Positions 9,452 through 18,646 of a stretch of 64,000 nucleotides of DNA are shown piece after piece. The stretch is from positions 124,001-188,000 of the forward strand of contig CAWDMN010000036.1 in the NCBI GenBank assembly GCA_963803155.1, given 5' to 3'. The first letter of the stretch is position 1. Each line of letters opens with the position of its first letter. The position numbers and the translations under genes were made by a program. This DNA comes from CAWDMN01 sp963803155. Lineage in GTDB: Bacteria > Acidobacteriota > Terriglobia > Versatilivoradales > Versatilivoraceae. The notes below the pieces were generated by a model. The model was not told the DNA's origin. It saw only the letters and a list, made by a program, of their open reading frames with translations, and did no database searches.

Positions 9452-10375
9452 ATGGATAAACCAATTCTCAAAGCCGATCTTCATTGTCACAGCTACTTCA
9501 GCGGAAAAACAGCTCACGTGAAATTATTGGAGCCAATGGATAGTTATTCCTCTCCGGCGACCATTTATCGATTGGCCAAAGAGCGGGGAATGGATTTGGT
9601 TACCATTACGGATCACGATTCCATCGAAGGGTGTCTACAATTGTTGGATCAAGATCCCTCCAAGATCCGCGACTTCATCATTGGCGAAGAGGTGACCGTC
9701 CCATTGCCAGAATTTCGGAGCAAGATTCATATTGCCGTCTATGATATTACGGAATCACAACACAATGATATAATGCGGCTAAAAACAAATTTCGATGACG
9801 TTATCGGATATTTGAAAGAACGAGGGATCTTGCACGGGTTAAATCATCTTCTGTATGGTTTTCCCAAGCCTGAATATGCCAGGAAATTCCTGGACAAAAT
9901 GGTCGAAAGCTTCGACATTTTCGAAGTCTGGAACGGGGCAATCAGCAGTCATCAAAATCAGCTGATTTGGGACACGTTCCGCAGGATTCCGGGAAAAACT
10001 CTCATCGGTGGGAGTGATGCCCATACACTGTTGCGTCTTGCCACTTCATTTACCATGGCACGGGGTACCAATAAGCAGGAGTTTTTGGCCAGTATCCGCG
10101 AGGGAAAAACTCAAATTCATGGAAAAGATGGCTATTTTTATCATGTGTTTAATGATGCCATGGGGGTGTACTTGGCGTATTTTCGAGATGTGGCGTTCCG
10201 CAATGAAGTTCACCGCTCCTGGTCAAAGTACAAGAAGATTCGCAATGGTTTGGGCTGGGCTTTTTACCTTCCAGTCTGGTTCGTCCTCTCTTTTTCCTAC
10301 ACTTTATTTATGTATCGGTTAGAAGCTCACCGGCACAATTATTACGCTTCCTTGCTACGGGAAAAAGTTGGGTGA
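9452..10375 (+). CDS. PHP-domain metal-dependent phosphoesterase
   Basis: A PHP-family hydrolase of 307 residues from the ATG at 9452. An in-frame ATG at 9404 overlaps the preceding gene and is possible. Metal-binding motifs are in order: DLHCHSYFSG (9-18), TDHDSIEG (53-60), GEE (78-80), HGLNH (128-132) and GGSDAH (186-191). The last ~60 residues contain a hydrophobic segment (WAFYLPVWFVLSFSYTLFMY), so the protein is probably membrane-anchored, which is unusual for the family. It follows the exporter genes closely and is likely co-transcribed. Substrate unknown. Confidence 0.85.
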   Translation: MDKPILKADLHCHSYFSGKTAHVKLLEPMDSYSSPATIYRLAKERGMDLVTITDHDSIEGCLQLLDQDPSKIRDFIIGEEVTVPLPEFRSKIHIAVYDITESQHNDIMRLKTNFDDVIGYLKERGILHGLNHLLYGFPKPEYARKFLDKMVESFDIFEVWNGAISSHQNQLIWDTFRRIPGKTLIGGSDAHTLLRLATSFTMARGTNKQEFLASIREGKTQIHGKDGYFYHVFNDAMGVYLAYFRDVAFRNEVHRSWSKYKKIRNGLGWAFYLPVWFVLSFSYTLFMYRLEAHRHNYYASLLREKVG

Positions 10376-10577
10376 TTGCCTGTTTTTTTCTGGAGGGGGA
10401 CATACCTTTTGAATGGCATGTGGCATTGGGGCATCACTGGAATCCCCTCTTTTTCTGTCGGGAAGCGGTCCGGGAAGGGCCATCTATTGATGATAAGCTC
10501 ATTCCGCTTAAGATATCATTTTGGAATATAGACGCATATCCACTTTTTCTGCCCGAATTCCAACGTCCAAAAAAAAC

Positions 10578-10621
10578 GGCCTGTTTATCATTCAAATTTC
10601 AAATGAATGAATAAACAGGCC
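10578..10621 (-). terminator. Rho-independent terminator of the histone-like gene
   Basis: GGCCTGTTTAT (10578-10588) pairs with ATAAACAGGCC (10611-10621). Read on the minus strand it is followed at once by a run of T (10569-10576), a classic terminator just after the histone-like gene. It could also stop readthrough from the plus-strand PHP gene. Confidence 0.8.
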
Positions 10622-10639
10622 TTATTGTTTCCTAACAGA

Positions 10640-10771
10640 CTACTTTTTCTTCGCGGCCGGCTTTTTGGCAGCAGGCTTCTTGGCGGCTGGCTTTTTGGGA
10701 GCGGCCTTCTTGGTCATCTTCTTCTTCGGAGCAGCCGTCTTCTTTGCAGCAGGTTTCTTTGCAGTTGCCAT
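10640..10771 (-). CDS. Small histone H1-like Lys/Ala/Pro-rich peptide
   Basis: A 43-residue peptide beginning MATAKKPAAKKTAA, made almost only of Lys, Ala and Pro with repeated AAKKP units. This matches the C-terminal tails of histone H1 and bacterial H1-like proteins (chlamydial Hc1, AlgP), so it may bind and compact DNA or RNA without sequence specificity. A strong AAGGAGG ribosome-binding site stands before the ATG and a rho-independent terminator follows the stop, which support a real, separately expressed gene. The 11-15 codon repeat makes the DNA itself repetitive. Function is inferred from composition only. Confidence 0.75.
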   Translation of the reverse strand: MATAKKPAAKKTAAPKKKMTKKAAPKKPAAKKPAAKKPAAKKK

Positions 10772-10831
10772 TTAACCTATCCTCCTTCTTTTTAGGATAT
10801 AAAGCAAAGAAAGTCTGAAGGTTTACGCCTG

Positions 10832-10876
10832 GGTTAGAGCGAGGGAAATCACTTCTGCCCCCCCTTCACTCTAACC
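10832..10876 (-). terminator. Inverted repeat between the RHH gene and the histone-like gene
   Basis: GGTTAGAG at 10833-10840 region pairs with CTCTAACC at 10869-10876 around a 26-base loop. It sits just after the stop of the upstream minus-strand gene. The T run is poor, so this is a weak terminator candidate. Confidence 0.35.
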
Positions 10877-10889
10877 ACCACCGGAACAA

Positions 10890-11144
10890 TCAGGAGGCTT
10901 CCTTCCTTTTTATTACAACAGCCTCCTCCACTTCTACTTTCTCAGGCGCATTCGTCTTCCCCTCTACAACAGGTGGCTTAGCGTCTTTTGAACTTTCTTT
11001 TGCCTCTCGAATCAACCTCTCTTCTTTCAAATAACTCTTGATCAGCTTATTGATGGTTTTCTTAATTGAAGTGCGATGCCGGGTGGCACTGAGCTTTAAT
11101 TCAATGTGATCTTCATCGTCGATCTCAACGTTTATCTTGGCCAT
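10890..11144 (-). CDS. Ribbon-helix-helix-type small DNA-binding protein
   Basis: An 84-residue protein. Residues 1-45 (MAKINVEIDDEDHIELKLSA, then HRTSIKKTINKLIKSYL) have the beta-strand plus two-helix pattern of ribbon-helix-helix (CopG/ParD/Arc-like) regulators. Residues 46-84 are a charged tail rich in Lys, Glu and Val. No toxin gene is adjacent, so an antitoxin role is not supported. A very AT-rich region lies directly upstream. It may share a transcript with the histone-like gene 118 bases downstream. Function is inferred from fold pattern. Confidence 0.65.
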   Translation of the reverse strand: MAKINVEIDDEDHIELKLSATRHRTSIKKTINKLIKSYLKEERLIREAKESSKDAKPPVVEGKTNAPEKVEVEEAVVIKRKEAS

Positions 11145-11945
11145 TAGATTTCTACTATAAATAATTATTATTACATTGGCGTAATGCTATTAACATACTT
11201 TCATTTATTTATATAAAGCAAATATTAATACTTGTCAACAAAAAAATTAATTTTTATAAATTCTTTTGATTATTTTGTTTTTAATAGAATTGTACCAATG
11301 CAAAAAAGCGCTAAAGAAGTTCATTGTATTTGCCGATATTATTAATCCCCCCAAACCATGGCCATCGATTTGCTAATTGCCTCATCTATTTTATTCTTGG
11401 CAGTTTACAACCTCTATTGCCAATTCGATCAGGAGCGGTTATATGTTGAGATTCATGCGATTATTTTTTGTGGGGTTGGTTTTAGATTCGTTCGTTCCAG
11501 CCAAAATCGATGTGACACATGCGGTGGAGCTTGCCAATAATTCCATTATCATTGGAGATAATCTGTTTCACGCAAGGCCTTATCCAACTGGAGCTTTTCC
11601 CGGACAGAAAAAATCCCGGTTGTGAACTCTCTATTCTGACTTCATAAATGCTCAAAAGGGGGTCTTCCATCGAAATCTGGAGGCGACAATGGAACACAGC
11701 CAGATTTTTAAAACAGCGAGCTGAGGGATTCGCTAATATAGGGTCTTCTTTGCTTGCTCCATTTAGATTTTCCGGAGAGAACTGAAGAACTATTTGAGAC
11801 AGAAAAAGACACCTCTAAGTCGATTTAGGGACTCATCGAGTTGTCGTCTCGAATAATCCTTTCCTCTTTCTCCCCAAGAAATGTAAAATAATCCTTTTAT
11901 TTTGGCGCTGAAATTTTGGCCAAGCGGAAACGAAGGATCATTCGA
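11145..11945. other. 800-bp divergent intergenic region, AT-rich near the RHH gene
   Basis: The first ~200 bases (11150-11350) are strongly AT-rich and probably hold the promoter of the minus-strand RHH gene. Short frames at 11358-11625 have no recognisable protein features. TAAAAT at 11884-11889 could be a -10 for valS, but its -35 is poor. No T-box leader core was recognised before valS. Confidence 0.4.
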
Positions 11946-14633
11946 ATGAACAATCCTAATGAAATTTCCAAGAGCTATGAGCCTCACAAAGTTGAGGAAA
12001 AATGGGTCGCCTACTGGGAGAAGAAGAATTTTTTTTTGGCGGAACCTGATTCGTCCCGGCCCACCTTTTCCATCGTTATTCCCCCTCCTAATGTCACCGG
12101 ATCGCTGCATATGGGGCATATGTTGGTTTATACCCTGCATGACATCATTGTGCGATGGAAGCGGATGTCGGGATATAACACCCTTTGGTTGCCTGGCACG
12201 GATCATGCGGGGATTGCCACCCAAAATGTGGTGGAACGGCAGCTGGCCGCGGAAGGAAAATCTCGTCATGATTTGGGCCGTGAAGCCTTTGAACAGCGGG
12301 TTTGGGCATGGAAGGAACAGAGCGGCAGCACCATCTTGCGACAATTGCGCCGCTTGGGTGGCTCTTGTGATTGGACCCGCGAACGGTTCACATTAGACGA
12401 AGGACTATCCCGAGCGGTCCGGGAGGTTTTTGTCCAGCTTTATGAAGAGGGGCTCATTTACCGGGGTAAAAGATTAATCAACTGGTGTGTCCGGTGCCGA
12501 ACAGCTCTTTCCGATTTGGAAGTCAAACCGGAACCTACTCAGGGAAAGCTCTACTACATCAAATATCCGGTCAAGGAGTCTTCAGAGCATATTACGGTTG
12601 CCACCACGAGGCCTGAGACGATGCTGGGGGATACAGCCGTGGCCGTCAATCCCGCGGATCTTCGGTATCGCCACCTGGCGGGAAAAATTTTGGTTCTACC
12701 CTTAATGCAGCGGGAAATTCCGGTGATTGCCGACGAATTTGTCGATCAGGAATTTGGCACTGGTTTAGTAAAAGTCACTCCAGGGCACGATCCCAACGAT
12801 TTTGAAATGGGATTGCGCCATCAACTGGAAATGATCTCGGTCATGGACGAAGATGGAAGAATGACTGAAACCGCCGGGAAGTTCCGGGGGATGGATCGAT
12901 TTAAATGTCGCAAAGCCGTCTTGGAGGAATTGGAGCAGCAGGGATTGCTTGAAAAAATTGTAGACCATGCCCACAATGTCGGCCGTTGTGACCGGTGCAA
13001 AACCGTTGTAGAGCCAATGTTGTCCACTCAATGGTTCGTTCGCGCGAAGCCCCTCGCTGAACCGGCTATCCAGGCGGTTGAGGAGGGACGAATCCGGTTT
13101 GTGCCGGATAATTGGGCCAAAACCTATTATGAGTGGATGTATAACATCAAGGATTGGTGTATCTCCCGCCAACTCTGGTGGGGACACCGCATTCCCGCCT
13201 GGTATTGCGCTGTGTGTGGGGAAATCAATGTGGCAAGAGAGGATCCAAAGGCATGTATAATATGCAGCTCTACCAATTTAGTTCAGGAAACTGATGTGCT
13301 GGACACTTGGTTTAGCTCCGCCTTATGGCCTTTCTCGACTCTCGGCTGGCCGGAAAAAACCAAAGACCTTGAAAAGTTTTATCCCACGACTCTATTGATC
13401 ACAGGATTTGACATCATCTTTTTCTGGGTTGCCCGGATGATCATGCAGGGTCTGAAATTCATGGGAGATGTTCCCTTCCACACTGTCTACATCAACAGTC
13501 TGGTCAGGGATGCGGAAGGGCAGAAGATGAGCAAGTCCAAGGGGAACGTCATTGATCCACTGGATGTGATGGAACAGTATGGAACAGATGCAGTTCGTTT
13601 CACTTTGGCCATTATGGCTGCCCCTGGAACTGACATCTCTCTCTCCGCGGAAAAAATGATGAGCTACCGGGCCTTTGCCAACAAGATCTGGAATGCCAGC
13701 CGTTTTGTATTGATGAGCTTGGAGACGGTTGGCAAGGGTTCGATTCGGAATATCAGCCTCGAGGAAATTCTCCGTCGCAAGAACGAGCTCTCGGCCGTGG
13801 ATCATTGGATTCTCTCCCGGCTGAATGGCACCATCAAGGAAACTAATGAGTCTCTCGAAAGCTATCGCTTCCATGAAGCTTCTCACCGGATTTACCATTT
13901 CTTCTGGCACGAGCTTTGTGACTGGTACATTGAGTTTATCAAGCCAAAGATTTCCTCTGGGGCGAGTGGTGTGGAGAACCGCTTGACGCTGGAAATCCTG
14001 GTCCACGTTTTTGATCAGGCTCTCCGGCTTCTTCATCCTTTCATGCCTTTTATCACGGAAGAGCTATGGCAGCGCTTGCCTCATAAAGGGGAATCTTTGG
14101 CTATCGGGGAGTATCCGGTTCACCATGAGGGCTTGATCCACTTGGAAGCGGAAAGAGACCTGGAACTCTTGACGGAAGTGATCATTAAAATTCGCAATTT
14201 GCGCGCTGAGATGAATATTGAGCCAGGCCGCCGCATCCGGGTGAACTTAGGCTGCCAGGAATCTCAAATCCAGGAGTGGCTCCAACAATCCGCCTCTTAT
14301 ATCCAAAGCTTGGCTCGTTGCGCAGAGGTCCATGTCTCCCCTTTCCTTGGGCCTCCGGATCAACAGGCCGCACGGTCAGTGGCTTCAGGAGTTGAAGTGG
14401 AAATTCCGCTGGCCGGAATGATTGATCTGGAAGCAGAGCGAGTGCGTATCCAAAAAGAGATTGCCAAAATTGAAAAGGAGATGGCTCCGGTACAGCAAAA
14501 ACTGGCCAATGCCAATTTTGCAGCCCATGCTCCCACCCAAGTCGTAGATTTGAATCGGCAACGGTTGTCAGAATTCGAGGAAAAGCTGGCCAAACTACGA
14601 TCCCATCTGGGAACACTCAAGTCGGACTCCTAA
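11946..14633 (+). CDS. valS: Valyl-tRNA synthetase
   Basis: Class I aminoacyl-tRNA synthetase charging tRNA-Val. From the ATG at 11946 it has 895 residues, with AAGGA upstream; an in-frame TTG at 11916 lacks support. HMGH (55-58) is the HIGH motif and KMSKS is at 527-531. The CP1 editing domain lies between them, and Cys pairs CVRC, CDRC and CAVC/CIIC suggest structural zinc. The C-terminal ~70 residues form the ValRS coiled coil (ERVRIQKEIAKIEKEMAPVQ). Complete. Confidence 0.97.
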   Translation: MNNPNEISKSYEPHKVEEKWVAYWEKKNFFLAEPDSSRPTFSIVIPPPNVTGSLHMGHMLVYTLHDIIVRWKRMSGYNTLWLPGTDHAGIATQNVVERQLAAEGKSRHDLGREAFEQRVWAWKEQSGSTILRQLRRLGGSCDWTRERFTLDEGLSRAVREVFVQLYEEGLIYRGKRLINWCVRCRTALSDLEVKPEPTQGKLYYIKYPVKESSEHITVATTRPETMLGDTAVAVNPADLRYRHLAGKILVLPLMQREIPVIADEFVDQEFGTGLVKVTPGHDPNDFEMGLRHQLEMISVMDEDGRMTETAGKFRGMDRFKCRKAVLEELEQQGLLEKIVDHAHNVGRCDRCKTVVEPMLSTQWFVRAKPLAEPAIQAVEEGRIRFVPDNWAKTYYEWMYNIKDWCISRQLWWGHRIPAWYCAVCGEINVAREDPKACIICSSTNLVQETDVLDTWFSSALWPFSTLGWPEKTKDLEKFYPTTLLITGFDIIFFWVARMIMQGLKFMGDVPFHTVYINSLVRDAEGQKMSKSKGNVIDPLDVMEQYGTDAVRFTLAIMAAPGTDISLSAEKMMSYRAFANKIWNASRFVLMSLETVGKGSIRNISLEEILRRKNELSAVDHWILSRLNGTIKETNESLESYRFHEASHRIYHFFWHELCDWYIEFIKPKISSGASGVENRLTLEILVHVFDQALRLLHPFMPFITEELWQRLPHKGESLAIGEYPVHHEGLIHLEAERDLELLTEVIIKIRNLRAEMNIEPGRRIRVNLGCQESQIQEWLQQSASYIQSLARCAEVHVSPFLGPPDQQAARSVASGVEVEIPLAGMIDLEAERVRIQKEIAKIEKEMAPVQQKLANANFAAHAPTQVVDLNRQRLSEFEEKLAKLRSHLGTLKSDS

Positions 14634-14776
14634 GAATTGATCCTCAGGATGAAGTCCTTCTGGCAAAACTGCGGCAAAATCCGGTATAGTGGCATGAATA
14701 CCGCATTAAGCAATCAAGCGGTTGAACTACCTTGTGACCTAATTTGCTGCTGTTGTCTTTATTCCGGTGAAAAATC

Positions 14777-15619
14777 ATGATGGAAATTAATCCCAAACTC
14801 TTGGAAAAAGTTGTAGCCGCCGCATTGGAAGAAGATCTTGGCATTGGGGATTTGACTACAGATTCAATTGTCCCGCCCGATTTATTGGCAAGGGGAGAAT
14901 TCCTGGCAAAAGAGGATATGGTTTTAGCCGGCTGGCCTGTAGTGGTGGAAACTTTTCGGTCTGTTTCTCCCGCAATTCAAATCAGCATTGAATTTGCGGA
15001 GGGCGCCTTGATTCCGCGGGGGACCATTTTTGGACATGTGAAAGGTCTCGCGGCCTACCTTCTCAAAGGGGAGCGAGTAGCTCTGAATTTCCTTCAGCAG
15101 TTATCCGGAGTTGCCACTGAAACCCACAAATATGTAGGAGCAGTGGCGGGAACCGGCGTGACCATTTTGGACACGCGGAAAACGACCCCGGGACTGAGGT
15201 ATTTGGAAAAATATGCCGTGAGGGTCGGTGGCGGCAAAAATCATCGCCTGGGCCTTTATGATGGAGTGCTCATCAAGGAAAATCATATCGCCATGGCTGG
15301 CAATATCGCCGAAGCCATTCGGCGGGTCCGAAGCGGAATCGATCATCTTAAAAAGGTGGAAATCGAAGTCACCAATTTCCCTGAGTTGATGCAAGCCTTG
15401 CAGGCTGGGGCGGATGTTATTCTTTTAGACAACATGAGCCCGGATCAGGTGTTGGAGGCAGTCCGCATCGTACAAGGCCGAGTCAGACTGGAGGTCTCAG
15501 GGGGAATCAATTTGGAGAATGTTCGCGAGTATGCGTCGACCGGAATTGATTTTATTTCCGTCGGGGCTTTGACCCATTCCGTGAAGGCAATTGATATCAG
15601 CTTGGAATTGCGACTTTAA
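14777..15619 (+). CDS. nadC: Nicotinate-nucleotide pyrophosphorylase (quinolinate phosphoribosyltransferase)
   Basis: NadC converts quinolinate and PRPP to nicotinate mononucleotide in NAD synthesis. It has 280 residues, or 279 from the second ATG at 14780. Family landmarks are ALEEDLGIGDLTTD (16-29), the active-site stretch DTRKTTPGLRYLEKYAV (132-148), and GGGKNHRLGLYDGVLIKENH. The C-terminal barrel has LDNMSP and SGGINLENV. nadA and nadB are not nearby. birA follows after 92 bases. Confidence 0.96.
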   Translation: MMEINPKLLEKVVAAALEEDLGIGDLTTDSIVPPDLLARGEFLAKEDMVLAGWPVVVETFRSVSPAIQISIEFAEGALIPRGTIFGHVKGLAAYLLKGERVALNFLQQLSGVATETHKYVGAVAGTGVTILDTRKTTPGLRYLEKYAVRVGGGKNHRLGLYDGVLIKENHIAMAGNIAEAIRRVRSGIDHLKKVEIEVTNFPELMQALQAGADVILLDNMSPDQVLEAVRIVQGRVRLEVSGGINLENVREYASTGIDFISVGALTHSVKAIDISLELRL

Positions 15620-15711
15620 ATTCTATCCTGCCTTCCCCCATACATATTGTGACTCGTTTATCCGTATCAAATAAGGCACCGTGATTCGTCTTGAACAGGA
15701 GAACCGACTCC

Positions 15712-16701
15712 ATGTCTCACCTGGAAGACCGTCAACTGGACCGGTTCGTTGGGCTGTTGCTCAATAATGCCACTCTCTGCATCTCCGGCGAAAAATATGC
15801 CCATGATTTGGGAGTTACGCGCCAAACCATCAGCAATTGGGTCCATTATTTGCAGCAGCAAGGACTGCACATCGAAATTTCCCCCCATACCGGCTATCGT
15901 CTGAGCGAACTGCCAGATCTCTTGCTTCCTCATCTGATCCGCGGGAGACTTCATACTCAATTAGTAGGTAAACAGCTTCATCATTTTTTCCAAATTGCCT
16001 CCACCAACGAATTAGCCCTGCAAATGGGAAGGGAGGGCAAGGCGGATGGCTCCGTGATAATGGCGGAAGAACAAACCTCCGGGCGGGGGCGGTTGGGCCG
16101 CTCCTGGCTGTCTGAAAAAGGAGCCGGCATATATTTGTCGGTATTACTGTACCCGGCTCTTCCACCAAGGAAAGCGCCCTTATTGAGCCTCTTGAGCGCT
16201 GTTGCAGTGCATCATGCCATCCAACAAGTTTATCAACAAAAGGCGGATATCAAGTGGCCCAACGATCTGCTTCTGGGCGGAAAGAAATTTGCGGGCATCC
16301 TATTGGAGATGAGCTCGGACCTGGATCGCATCAAACATGCCGTGATTGGAATTGGTGTCAACGTCAATCAAAAATCATTTCCTTCACCTCTGAATTTAAA
16401 AGCCACCTCCTTACTTCTTGAAACCAGACGGCTCATTTCACGAATCGAACTCACTACTCGGCTGTTGCACTCTTTTGATGAACTGTATCTCGCCTTGTTG
16501 GCTGGGAAAGAGGCTGATATTATAGCCGATTGGGTCCGTTGTTCTTCCTTTGCACGGGGAAGGCGGTTGTTCATTGAACGGCATGGGGAAAAAATTGGGG
16601 GAAGCACTCTCGGATTGACCGGAGAAGGGTTTCTCAGGATTCAGCTCGACGATGGATCGGTGCAAGAAGTCTCCTCAGGAGAAATACTAGACTGGACATA
16701 G
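15712..16701 (+). CDS. birA: Biotin--[acetyl-CoA-carboxylase] ligase, BirA type
   Basis: Attaches biotin to carboxylase carrier protein. The ATG at 15712 has AGGAG 10 bases upstream; a TTG at 15691 is less likely. The 329-residue protein has an N-terminal winged helix (1-68, LGVTRQTISNWVHYLQ), so it is a bifunctional ligase/repressor form. The catalytic domain has SGRGRLGRSW (123-132), KWPNDLLLGGKKFAGIL and GIGVNVN. The C-terminal SH3-like domain is present. It forms a common gene pair with coaX downstream. Confidence 0.95.
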   Translation: MSHLEDRQLDRFVGLLLNNATLCISGEKYAHDLGVTRQTISNWVHYLQQQGLHIEISPHTGYRLSELPDLLLPHLIRGRLHTQLVGKQLHHFFQIASTNELALQMGREGKADGSVIMAEEQTSGRGRLGRSWLSEKGAGIYLSVLLYPALPPRKAPLLSLLSAVAVHHAIQQVYQQKADIKWPNDLLLGGKKFAGILLEMSSDLDRIKHAVIGIGVNVNQKSFPSPLNLKATSLLLETRRLISRIELTTRLLHSFDELYLALLAGKEADIIADWVRCSSFARGRRLFIERHGEKIGGSTLGLTGEGFLRIQLDDGSVQEVSSGEILDWT

Positions 16702-16756
16702 CGGGCAAACCATTGGGAGTCATTCCGCTGATTATCCCTTGCTTTAAGGACTAAAT

Positions 16757-17527
16757 ATGCTTTTGGTTATCGACACTGGGAACACCAATACAGTATTGGG
16801 GGTTTATGATGGCCGCAAGTTGATCGCCAATTGGAGGCTGGAGACCAAACCTCGTCAGACCGCGGATGAATATGGCATTTTGACACGAAACCTGTTTGCG
16901 TTGGCCGGACTGGAATTTACGCGGATACACGACATTATCATCTCATCGGTGGTCCCTCCACTGAATCCGACGCTCGAGCAAATGGCACAAAAATATTTCA
17001 ATTTGAAACCCCTTTTTGTCGAACCGGGCATTAAGACAGGGATGCCCATTCTCTATGAATCTCCCAATGAAGTCGGAGCGGACCGGATCGTCAACGCAGT
17101 GGCCGCGTATGAAAAATATGGGGGGCCGGCTATTGTCGTAGATTTTGGGACGGCCACCACCTTCGATGCGATTTCCACCCGCGGGGAATATTTGGGGGGA
17201 TTGATTGCTCCTGGGCCGGCTATATCCGCCGAGGCTCTCTTCAGCCGCACCGCGAGGCTTCCCCGCGTCGAAATCAAGGCTCCCCCCAAGGTGATTGGAA
17301 CCTCAACCGTGGGAAGCATGCAAGCTGGGCTATACTATGGGTATGTCGGATTAATTGACGGGATTCTGGAAAGAATGTTCAAAGAGTTAGGGGATAAAAC
17401 TATCGTCATCGCCACAGGGGGTTTTGCCTCGTTGATCGGCAAAGAGTCTCGTCGAATCCAACATATCGATCTGGATCTTACTTTGGAGGGACTCTTGATT
17501 CTATATGAAAAAAACCGCTCAAGATAG
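16757..17527 (+). CDS. coaX: Type III pantothenate kinase
   Basis: Phosphorylates pantothenate, the first step of CoA synthesis, without the feedback control of CoaA. It has 256 residues. DTGNTNTVLGVYDG (6-19) is the phosphate-binding start of the ASKHA fold. GADRIVNAVAA (about 106-116) and VDFGTATTFD (about 127-136) complete the family pattern. It connects with panB and panC elsewhere in the window. A small hairpin overlaps the stop region (17515-17532). Confidence 0.96.
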   Translation: MLLVIDTGNTNTVLGVYDGRKLIANWRLETKPRQTADEYGILTRNLFALAGLEFTRIHDIIISSVVPPLNPTLEQMAQKYFNLKPLFVEPGIKTGMPILYESPNEVGADRIVNAVAAYEKYGGPAIVVDFGTATTFDAISTRGEYLGGLIAPGPAISAEALFSRTARLPRVEIKAPPKVIGTSTVGSMQAGLYYGYVGLIDGILERMFKELGDKTIVIATGGFASLIGKESRRIQHIDLDLTLEGLLILYEKNRSR

Positions 17528-17703
17528 AGCGGGAGGCTGGATATTGGTCAGCCGGTCAAATAGATCAGGATTCAGCATGGGATGGCCAGCCGTCATGAAG
17601 ATCGTAACAATGGGATGATGGGTTTTTGCGGACTGCAGATTATTTTACGAGTGATCAGAGATTGGGAGTCGGGAGTCAGGGAAGGACGCCACCTCATTTT
17701 GTC

Positions 17704-18426
17704 ATGGAAAACTATTTCAACTACTTTACTGAAATCGAAGAGTATTTTCAGAAGAAGCGGGGAGAACTCCGCCTGCTGTCGCCCATTGACTGGGCGCTGA
17801 TCGAATCTCTCCAACAGGCAGGGATCCCTCTGGAAGCAGCTTTCCGCGGAATCGATCAAGCCTTTGAGAAAAAAAGCAAGAGAAAAGCGAGCTCTCGGAA
17901 AATCAATTCGTTGTCCTATTGTCTCCAACCTATTTTGGAGGAATTTGAGCGGCAAAAAGATGCGTCTCAGGGCTCTGCTAATCAGCCGACCGTCCCCCCA
18001 CAAGTTGATAATACTGACCGAGAAAACCTCAAGGCGTTATTGGAGAAGGCCCACAAAAAGCTGCAAGCCGCCAATCTTCGTCCGGAGTTCCAGCGCTCCC
18101 CTGTTCTAACAGCGCTACTCCCCGCCTTATTAAGCACGCTCGAGAATATTTTTCAGACGGTCGCCTCTTTGCCCACAATTGATTACGAATCGTTGGACCT
18201 GCAGTTGAATATGATGGAAGAAAAACTGATCGCATCTCTACAGACTTCGCTAAGTGATGAGGAATTGTTGGCTTTGCGCAAACAGGTAAACGGCGAACTC
18301 AGCCAGCATCGGCGGGGGTTAAAAGCTGAACATTTGGCCTTGTTAGAGAAAAAGATGCTAAACAAATATCTTTTGGAGCGCTATGGGTTACCAAGATTGA
18401 ACCTCTTTTATCTCCCGATTAATTGA
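17704..18426 (+). CDS. Conserved protein of unknown function (coaX-linked)
   Basis: I do not recognise a function. From the ATG at 17704 the protein has 240 residues; a frame start at 17626 would add an unlike N-terminus. The first 55 residues (MENYFNYFTEIEEYFQKKRG, then LLSPIDWALIESLQQAGIPLE) look like a compact helical domain resembling hypothetical proteins I associate with Acidobacteriota genomes. The rest is predicted helical with basic and acidic stretches and ends in LPRLNLFYLPIN. There is no signal peptide or membrane segment. It lies between coaX and ettA on the same strand. Confidence 0.75.
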   Translation: MENYFNYFTEIEEYFQKKRGELRLLSPIDWALIESLQQAGIPLEAAFRGIDQAFEKKSKRKASSRKINSLSYCLQPILEEFERQKDASQGSANQPTVPPQVDNTDRENLKALLEKAHKKLQAANLRPEFQRSPVLTALLPALLSTLENIFQTVASLPTIDYESLDLQLNMMEEKLIASLQTSLSDEELLALRKQVNGELSQHRRGLKAEHLALLEKKMLNKYLLERYGLPRLNLFYLPIN

Positions 18427-18646
18427 CCTGTTCCAGCAAAAGAGCACAATTTGCCATTTTGAGCCAAATTAATCGCCGCACGGAGTCACCATCCTTAACA
18501 AAGATTTCCGGACAAGGGACGACCGGCACTATGGTTGAATTGCATCAGGTGTCGCACTTTCTTCTCTGGTTTGGCTGTCTAAAGACTCGTCGATCCGAGA
18601 CACTTGGCCGTCCGGATTCTATATCTCGCTTATCGGGAGATTTTGA

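Noticed and set aside
10372..10614. 80-codon plus-strand frame after the PHP gene
   Set aside because: It reads through a terminator hairpin and has no protein features.
10607..10795. 62-codon frame rich in Leu on the plus strand
   Set aside because: It is the antisense image of the Lys/Ala-rich histone-like peptide, so its hydrophobic look is an artefact.
11377..11625. 82-codon frame with a possible signal peptide
   Set aside because: No ribosome-binding site and no recognisable features; it may be a chance frame in AT-rich DNA.
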